16,677 nt of DNA from a bacterium. Its GTDB lineage: Bacteria; Patescibacteriota; Minisyncoccia; UBA6257; 1-14-0-10-44-23. Positions 13,358 to 16,677 of this stretch are shown here, in pieces; position 1 is the first letter of the stretch, and each line of letters opens with the position of its first letter. The DNA lies in assembly GCA_030699515.1 (NCBI GenBank), contig JAUYME010000015.1:1-16677 (forward strand). Direction: 5' to 3'. Under the pieces are notes generated by a model, which was not told where the DNA came from, did not search any database, and saw nothing but the letters and a program-made list of their open reading frames with translations. A program made the translations under genes and the position numbers.

Positions 13358-13370
13358 GGATGTGAAATTA

Positions 13371-13395
13371 GGATATAGGAAACGGGACGCAGGGG
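13371..13395. repeat. Purine-rich repeat (GGATATAGGAAACGGGACGC type)
   Basis: The sequence GGATATAGGAAACGGGACGC and following bases resemble the reverse complement of 3103-3128 (GGACATAGGAAATAGGGTGC), with a few substitutions. The second copy lies inside the coding 5' end of the DUF4900-like gene. Confidence 0.5.
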
Positions 13396-13423
13396 CAAGC
13401 AGCTATCGTCTCTTTCCTAACCC

Positions 13424-13473
13424 AGCACCCCACAAAGTTGTGATGACTAGTCATCACAACTTTGTGGGGTGCT
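13424..13473. repeat. Perfect 50-bp palindrome, copy 2
   Basis: Bases 13424-13448 and 13449-13473 are exact reverse complements without spacer. It starts AGCACCCCACAAAG and ends CTTTGTGGGGTGCT, nearly the same ends as the palindrome at 8373-8422, and has the same total length. The centre GTGATGACTAGTCATCAC resembles the hairpin at 14579-14602. It is in the divergent gap of the VanY-like gene and the serine hydrolase, 35 nt before the latter's ATG. On the plus strand it is followed by TTTATTTTG and could act as a terminator or attenuator. Confidence 0.9.
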
Positions 13474-13508
13474 TTATTTTGTGCGGTTGTTTGCTAGGAT
13501 TGATACAT

Positions 13509-14111
13509 ATGGCAAACCAGGTTGTCGTAATTCATGGTGGGGAAAGCTTTAAAAATAAGGAGGATTATTTGAATTATCTTAAAACTCGAGAGATTGATTT
13601 AGATAGGTACAGGACAAGTGACTGGAAATCTAATTTGCGAAAAGATTTAGGTGCAGATTATGATCTTTTGCTTTTGAAGATGCCAAACCCTACGGATGCA
13701 AAGTATGAGGAATGGAAAATTACTTTTGATAAAATTACTCCCCTGCTAAATGATGAGGTGATTTTGATTGGGCACAGCCTTGGCGGAGTGTTTTTAATGA
13801 AATATTTGAGTGAGAACAAATTCTCAAAGAAAATTAAAGCGCTTTTTTCTGTGGCAGCTCCTTTTTATGGTGAACACGAGGATTACAGTTTGGGCGAATT
13901 TGCACCAAGCGAAGATTTAAGCCAAGTTAGTGAACAAGCAGAAGAAATAATCTCAATGCACAGCAAAGACGATAAGATTGTCCCCTTTTCGGATTTTGAG
14001 GCTTACAAAAAGGCGTTGCCGGAAGCTGAGGTTGTGGTTTTTGAAGACAGGGGCCACTTTAATCAAGAAGAATTTCCGGAATTGATTAAGGAAATCAAAA
14101 GAATTATATAA
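13509..14111 (+). CDS. RBBP9/YdeN-like alpha/beta serine hydrolase
   Basis: I start at ATG 13509 (200 residues). The longer frame from 13299 runs through the 50-bp palindrome and the VanY 5' end. The start has AGGA (13496-13499) nine bases ahead, one of the few Shine-Dalgarno-like sites in the window. Motifs are VVVIHGGES near the N-terminus (oxyanion region), the nucleophile elbow GHSLGG (Ser90), SKDDKIVP (Asp155) and DRGHF (His183), a complete catalytic triad in family order. It is a small cytoplasmic hydrolase of the RBBP9/YdeN group, whose physiological substrates are mostly unknown. Confidence 0.85.
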   Translation: MANQVVVIHGGESFKNKEDYLNYLKTREIDLDRYRTSDWKSNLRKDLGADYDLLLLKMPNPTDAKYEEWKITFDKITPLLNDEVILIGHSLGGVFLMKYLSENKFSKKIKALFSVAAPFYGEHEDYSLGEFAPSEDLSQVSEQAEEIISMHSKDDKIVPFSDFEAYKKALPEAEVVVFEDRGHFNQEEFPELIKEIKRII

Positions 14112-14164
14112 TTTAGGTTCGGAAATCTAGCGCAATTTCTCCAGCCCTAAGATGCCCCCACTCC

Positions 14165-14244
14165 GTCATCCTGAGTGAAACGAAGGATCTAGCCCAGATT
14201 CTTCACGTTGTTCCCTTCGACAAGCTCAGGGCAAGCAGAATGAC
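14165..14244. repeat. GTCAT...ATGAC imperfect palindromic repeat, copy 1
   Basis: It starts GTCATCCTGAGTGAAACGAA and ends GCAAGCAGAATGAC. The ends are inverted, and internal CCTGAG...CTCAGG and GATCT...AGATTC segments pair imperfectly. This is the layout of the widespread short intergenic repeats seen in many environmental bacterial genomes. Confidence 0.75.
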
Positions 14245-14279
14245 GAAAGAGAATAGGTTCAGCATGACGCCCCCCCTCT

Positions 14280-14346
14280 GTCATTCCGGGCCTGACCCGG
14301 AATCTCGCTCCTGAGTCGGTAGATCCTGAATCAAGTTCAGGATGAC
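14280..14346. repeat. GTCAT...ATGAC imperfect palindromic repeat, copy 2
   Basis: It starts GTCATTCCGGGCCTGACCCG and ends AAGTTCAGGATGAC. It contains CCGGGCCTGACCCGG and CCTGAATCAAGTTCAGG hairpins. It has the same end structure as copy 1 but a different interior. A partial third copy ends at GGATGAC, 14380-14386. Confidence 0.75.
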
Positions 14347-14436
14347 AAAAAGAGAGTGCCCTCTAGAGTCGGGCAAGCAGGATGACAGAAAGAATAAGTA
14401 TTCAAGATTGCTGTTATGTTAGATTTCAGAATCTAA

Positions 14437-14476
14437 GTAATAAATTATGTAATTTATTACATAATATATTATGTAA
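14437..14476. repeat. Nested AT-rich palindromes
   Basis: GTAATAAATT-ATGT-AATTTATTAC (14437-14460) overlaps the perfect palindrome TTACATAATATATTATGTAA (14457-14476). The right end continues into TTCTTTTT and resembles one arm of the hairpin at 8254-8299. Confidence 0.75.
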
Positions 14477-14578
14477 TTCTTTTTCTAATAGCCCAAAACC
14501 CCATTATCCATGAGGCTTTCTAGCCCTTTATAGTTGTTAACCACCTAGTCAACCACTTCCCACACCACTTCGCACAAT

Positions 14579-14602
14579 GCTGTAATGACTGGTCATTACA
14601 GC
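14579..14602. repeat. 24-bp hairpin related to the centre of palindrome 2
   Basis: GCTGTAATGAC (14579-14589) and GTCATTACAGC (14592-14602) are exact complements with a TG spacer. The core GTAATGACTGGTCATTAC differs at three positions from the core of the palindrome at 13424-13473. The left flank TTCGCACAATG also resembles the palindrome ends, so it may be a decayed family member. Confidence 0.65.
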
Positions 14603-14655
14603 CAATAATAAGTAAAAACAGCCCTTAAGTTCGGTTTATACATATTTACTTATTA

Positions 14656-15333
14656 CTATACTATGATAACTAGGATGTCTGCGTCGCTATCCTTTTCATC
14701 TACCGGTATTTCTGCTGATACAGAGGCGCTTAGCTCATCTGCAAGCTCGGTAATAACGCTGTCTGGGATTTCCGGGTTTAGCACCACTATTACAGTTTGC
14801 TCGTAATCGGAATTAGCGGCATTGCCTACTTCGCCAATTTCGTAATTTTCATTTTCTCTAAGGTCATCGGCCAGGCTTCCGGCTGCTCCGGCGGTTTCAC
14901 TGCCATTTCTAACATCAATTGTGACTTTGCCATCAAATTCTATCTCTGCAGTTGAGCTTGCTTCTTGCTCAATAACGATTGGTCCAACGTTGATGAGAAT
15001 GTCATTTTTTGCATCATAGAGTACGGCTTTTTGGTTCTCCGGAAAGATTAGCAGGTAATCCCCATTTTTACTCCCCTGATAAAAAGCCTGTTGGGCAACA
15101 AGGGCGTTGGCATCTGTAATTTCTCCAATGATTGGATCTTCGTTTGTTGGTAAATTGAGATGAGATTTTACCGCCTCTACCAGCTCTTCGGTTTCACTGT
15201 CGGTTAGCCCGGATGGATTGCTTTCATCTCCATTGGCAAAGAAACTAATCGCTGAAAAGATTGCTAGGGCAATAATAACCAGACCGATAATGGCAGCTAT
15301 TATTAATGGTGATCTTGAATCGCTTTTAGGCAT
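14656..15333 (-). CDS. Membrane-anchored protein with Patescibacteria 'FYQG-NGD' domain and LytR_C domain
   Basis: This 225-residue protein has an N-terminal membrane helix (about 9-33). Next is a small domain (about 43-122) with HLNLPTNEDPIIGEITDANAL, FYQGSKNGDYLLIF, AVLYDAKNDILINVGPI, shared with the upstream gene. The C-terminus (about 137-223) is a LytR_C-type domain: VTIDVRNGSETAGAAGSLAD, then EVGNAANSDYEQTVIVVL. LytR_C domains accompany LytR-CpsA-Psr wall-polymer ligases, so an extracytoplasmic wall-related role is likely. There is no catalytic LCP domain here. It starts 19 nt after the upstream paralogue and is probably co-transcribed with it. Confidence 0.82.
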   Translation of the reverse strand: MPKSDSRSPLIIAAIIGLVIIALAIFSAISFFANGDESNPSGLTDSETEELVEAVKSHLNLPTNEDPIIGEITDANALVAQQAFYQGSKNGDYLLIFPENQKAVLYDAKNDILINVGPIVIEQEASSTAEIEFDGKVTIDVRNGSETAGAAGSLADDLRENENYEIGEVGNAANSDYEQTVIVVLNPEIPDSVITELADELSASVSAEIPVDEKDSDADILVIIV

Positions 15334-15352
15334 AATTTCTTGTGTTTAATAC

Positions 15353-15832
15353 TTAGGACTGCGCTTCTGCTTCAGCGTCAGCTTCAGCTTCTATATCTTC
15401 TGAGCCTTCTGCGGGGACAGTGGTTTCAGGCGGAACTGTGGCGCTTGCGTCTTGCTGAACTTCAACAGGGCCAACGTTTACTAATCTGTCTGCTCTTGGG
15501 TCGTAGATTAATGCTTTTGCAACTGATCCGTAGATTATGAGAATGTCGCCATTTGAAGCTCCTTGATAAAACGGCTGCTCTGCAATGAGCTCGTCTACGT
15601 TGATAATAGTTGCCACTAGGGGCTCTTCGTCTTCAGGAAGAACAATGTGGCGGCGGACTGCAGCAATTACGTTTGCAATTTGCTCTTCAGTAAGCTGTGC
15701 GTCTTCTCCGCTGCCTACCTCAACTACCGGTGTTTGCTGTTGATTAAAGAACCAGAAGCCAAGAAGAACAACGATTACCAGAACAATAATCGTTACTACT
15801 ATTGCGTTTGATGCGCCTTTATTGTTTGCCAT
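15353..15832 (-). CDS. Membrane-anchored paralogue carrying only the 'FYQG-NGD' domain
   Basis: The 159-residue protein has a membrane helix (about 10-28) and then a domain parallel to residues 43-122 of the next gene: LTEEQIANVIAAVRRHIVLP, ATIINVDELIAEQPFYQGAS, NGDILIIYGSVAKALIYDP, RLVNVGPVEV. It ends in a low-complexity Pro/Glu/Ala tail (EAEADAEAEAQS) instead of a LytR_C domain. I do not know a function for the domain. I recall similar ones as common in Patescibacteria proteins, but that is from memory. It is first in a two-gene operon and probably arose by duplication followed by loss or gain of LytR_C. Confidence 0.8.
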   Translation of the reverse strand: MANNKGASNAIVVTIIVLVIVVLLGFWFFNQQQTPVVEVGSGEDAQLTEEQIANVIAAVRRHIVLPEDEEPLVATIINVDELIAEQPFYQGASNGDILIIYGSVAKALIYDPRADRLVNVGPVEVQQDASATVPPETTVPAEGSEDIEAEADAEAEAQS

Positions 15833-15885
15833 GTTTTAAATACAATAATTTGTTAATTAATTTTCTTTTAATATCTGCTGATATC

Positions 15886-15910
15886 ATTATAGCAGAATGT
15901 TCCTATTATA
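15886..15910 (-). promoter_or_regulatory. Candidate tandem -10 boxes for the two-gene membrane operon
   Basis: On the minus strand TATAAT occurs at 15891-15886 and again at 15910-15905, 54 and 73 nt before the ATG at 15832. Neither has a strong -35 at the right distance, so these are tentative. Confidence 0.4.
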
Positions 15911-16019
15911 GTAGATTTTGGGTTGATTTTACTAGGATTGTTATCCAGTACTTGTTCACAGCTTTTACATAGCTTTTCCAGAGTTTTGCGCCTTGATTGT
16001 TAGTTTTGTAAAGCTGTTA

Positions 16020-16048
16020 TTGCCAAGTTTTCCTATCTATGCTATAGT
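16020..16048 (+). promoter_or_regulatory. Promoter for RNase J
   Basis: TTGCCA (16020-16025) and TATAGT (16043-16048) are separated by exactly 17 nt. Transcription would begin near 16055, leaving a leader of about 140 nt before the ATG at 16196. Confidence 0.65.
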
Positions 16049-16195
16049 TAGCTTAACTAAAAGACTCCACCCTTCCTTCCAAAACCTATTTTAGATAAGA
16101 AACTGCTCGGACACTTTTTTATATTTTTTACGTTTTGAATAATCAAGTATTAGAAAATTAAGGCTGAAATTAGCCAAGTTATTATTAAAAAATTA

Positions 16196-16677
16196 ATGGA
16201 AAAATCTATATCCAGAGATACTTCTGGTAGAAAATCAAACCCGAAAAGGCCTGGGGGGCACAGGGTGAGAAGAAGATCAACGACTGGCAATACCGGCCCG
16301 GCAAGCCGGCGTCCTTTAAATAAAAGACATGTGCATTCACGGAGTTCACATAACGAAAGGCGTGGTCAGAAAACTCAAAACGACAAGATACCGCCAATAA
16401 AACCGGGTATTGTTCGCATTATCCCGCTCGGGGGTGTTGAAGAGGTGGGTAAAAACATGATTGTTGTTGAAACTTATGAGGACATCTTTGTTTTTGATGC
16501 CGGATTTCAGTTTGTTCCCGAAGATGAAGCTCCCGGAATTGATTACATACTGCCAAACGTAAGCTATCTAATTAAACACAAGAAGAAAATTAGAGGTATT
16601 TTTGTTACCCACGGGCACTTGGATCACATTGGAGCAATCCCCTACATCATGGAGATGCTGGATTATCCGCCAATTTA
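16196..16677 (+). CDS. rnj: Ribonuclease J, N-terminal fragment (cut by window edge)
   Basis: From ATG 16196 the frame is open for 160 codons to the window end. After a basic, low-complexity N-terminal extension (residues 1-66, rich in Arg/Lys/Ser), the metallo-beta-lactamase fold begins: GIVRIIPLGGVEEVGKNMIV (71-90), FDAGFQF, and FVTHGHLDHIGAIPY with the zinc motif His139, His141, Asp143, His144. RNase J is an mRNA-decay and rRNA-processing endo- and 5'-3' exonuclease. The extension is absent from the shortest homologues and might bind RNA or ribosomes. Start choice rests on the first in-frame ATG and the promoter upstream; later starts inside the extension cannot be excluded. There is no Shine-Dalgarno sequence. 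Confidence 0.93.
   Translation, partial: MEKSISRDTSGRKSNPKRPGGHRVRRRSTTGNTGPASRRPLNKRHVHSRSSHNERRGQKTQNDKIPPIKPGIVRIIPLGGVEEVGKNMIVVETYEDIFVFDAGFQFVPEDEAPGIDYILPNVSYLIKHKKKIRGIFVTHGHLDHIGAIPYIMEMLDYPPI

Larger units (their letters stand above)
14112..14655. other. 544-base gene-free region filled with repeats
   Basis: No credible gene is present. The region holds a copy of the AT arm (14097-14112, overlapping the hydrolase 3' end), two complete and one partial GTCAT...ATGAC repeats (14165-14388), an AT double palindrome (14437-14476), a 24-bp hairpin (14579-14602) and an 11-bp inverted repeat (14606-14616 with 14645-14655). The last directly follows the stop of the minus-strand gene and might be a weak terminator. 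Confidence 0.7.
15833..16195. other. Divergent intergenic region with promoters for the membrane-protein operon and RNase J
   Basis: No gene is seen in these 363 bases. The minus-strand side has two TATAAT boxes (15886-15891 and 15905-15910, read on the minus strand). The plus-strand side has a good promoter (16020-16048). The rest is AT-rich leader. Confidence 0.6.

Noticed and set aside
13299..13508. 70-residue extension of the serine hydrolase
   Set aside because: It runs through the VanY 5' end and the 50-bp palindrome, and the hydrolase fold begins right after ATG 13509, which has an AGGA site.
14165..14388. CRISPR array
   Set aside because: Repeats are few, differ in interior sequence and lack regular spacers; they are dispersed palindromic repeats, and no cas gene is present.
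1..16677. Recoded UGA as in Gracilibacteria/Absconditabacteria
   Set aside because: Full-length conserved proteins are read with the standard code and no in-frame UGA needs to be passed.

Overview
The window looks like a chromosomal segment of an uncultivated, reduced-genome bacterium of the Candidate Phyla Radiation (Patescibacteria, probably Parcubacteria/Paceibacteria-like). This is inferred from protein style rather than a marker gene. The signs are: a short PilB-PilC-prepilin cluster with a truncated PilB; paired membrane-anchored proteins carrying a small 'FYQGxxNGD...NVGP' domain, one fused to a LytR_C domain; a basic-tailed RNase J; very few Shine-Dalgarno sequences; and many short palindromic repeats. 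The standard genetic code fits, because genes end at ordinary stops and no in-frame UGA needs recoding.

Layout. Positions 1-151 hold the start of an Fe/Mn superoxide dismutase (minus strand, cut by the window edge). Positions 260-8106 are a minus-strand type IV pilus locus. In transcription order it contains PilB ATPase (8106-6811), PilC platform (6818-5664), a 596-residue prepilin-like protein with carboxypeptidase-regulatory-like domains (5650-3860), a minor prepilin (3845-3135), a DUF4900/PilX-like protein (3148-1607) and two paralogous major-type pilins (1303-845 and 748-260) separated by a terminator. Positions 8107-8828 are an unusual palindrome-rich island around a tRNA-Gln(CTG). It holds a 46-bp AT hairpin, an imperfect 50-bp hairpin, a perfect 50-bp palindrome and two tRNA-3'-half-like remnants whose T-loops are interrupted by hairpins.

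Positions 8829-12420 are mostly plus strand: a small membrane-anchored coiled-coil protein, two tandem membrane-anchored M14-like carboxypeptidase paralogues (the first looks catalytically dead), a solitary Phd/YefM antitoxin on the opposite strand, a secreted protein made of three repeats, and a YggT protein. A bidirectional terminator separates YggT from a convergent VanY-type D,D-carboxypeptidase (13357-12458). A divergent RBBP9-type serine hydrolase follows (13509-14111), with a second perfect 50-bp palindrome between them. Positions 14112-14655 are gene-free and filled with repeats. Then come two paralogous membrane-anchored proteins on the minus strand (15832-14656). The window ends inside RNase J (from 16196), which has a clear promoter and a long leader.

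The genes point to the cell surface. One module builds a type IV pilus with a candidate large tip or adhesin subunit. Another (VanY, the M14 pair, the LytR_C protein) probably trims or organises the cell wall. The strongest unexpected signals are the two same-length perfect palindromes with shared ends, the active/inactive M14 pair, repeat-derived prepilin leader peptides, and tRNA-like fragments split in the T-loop.
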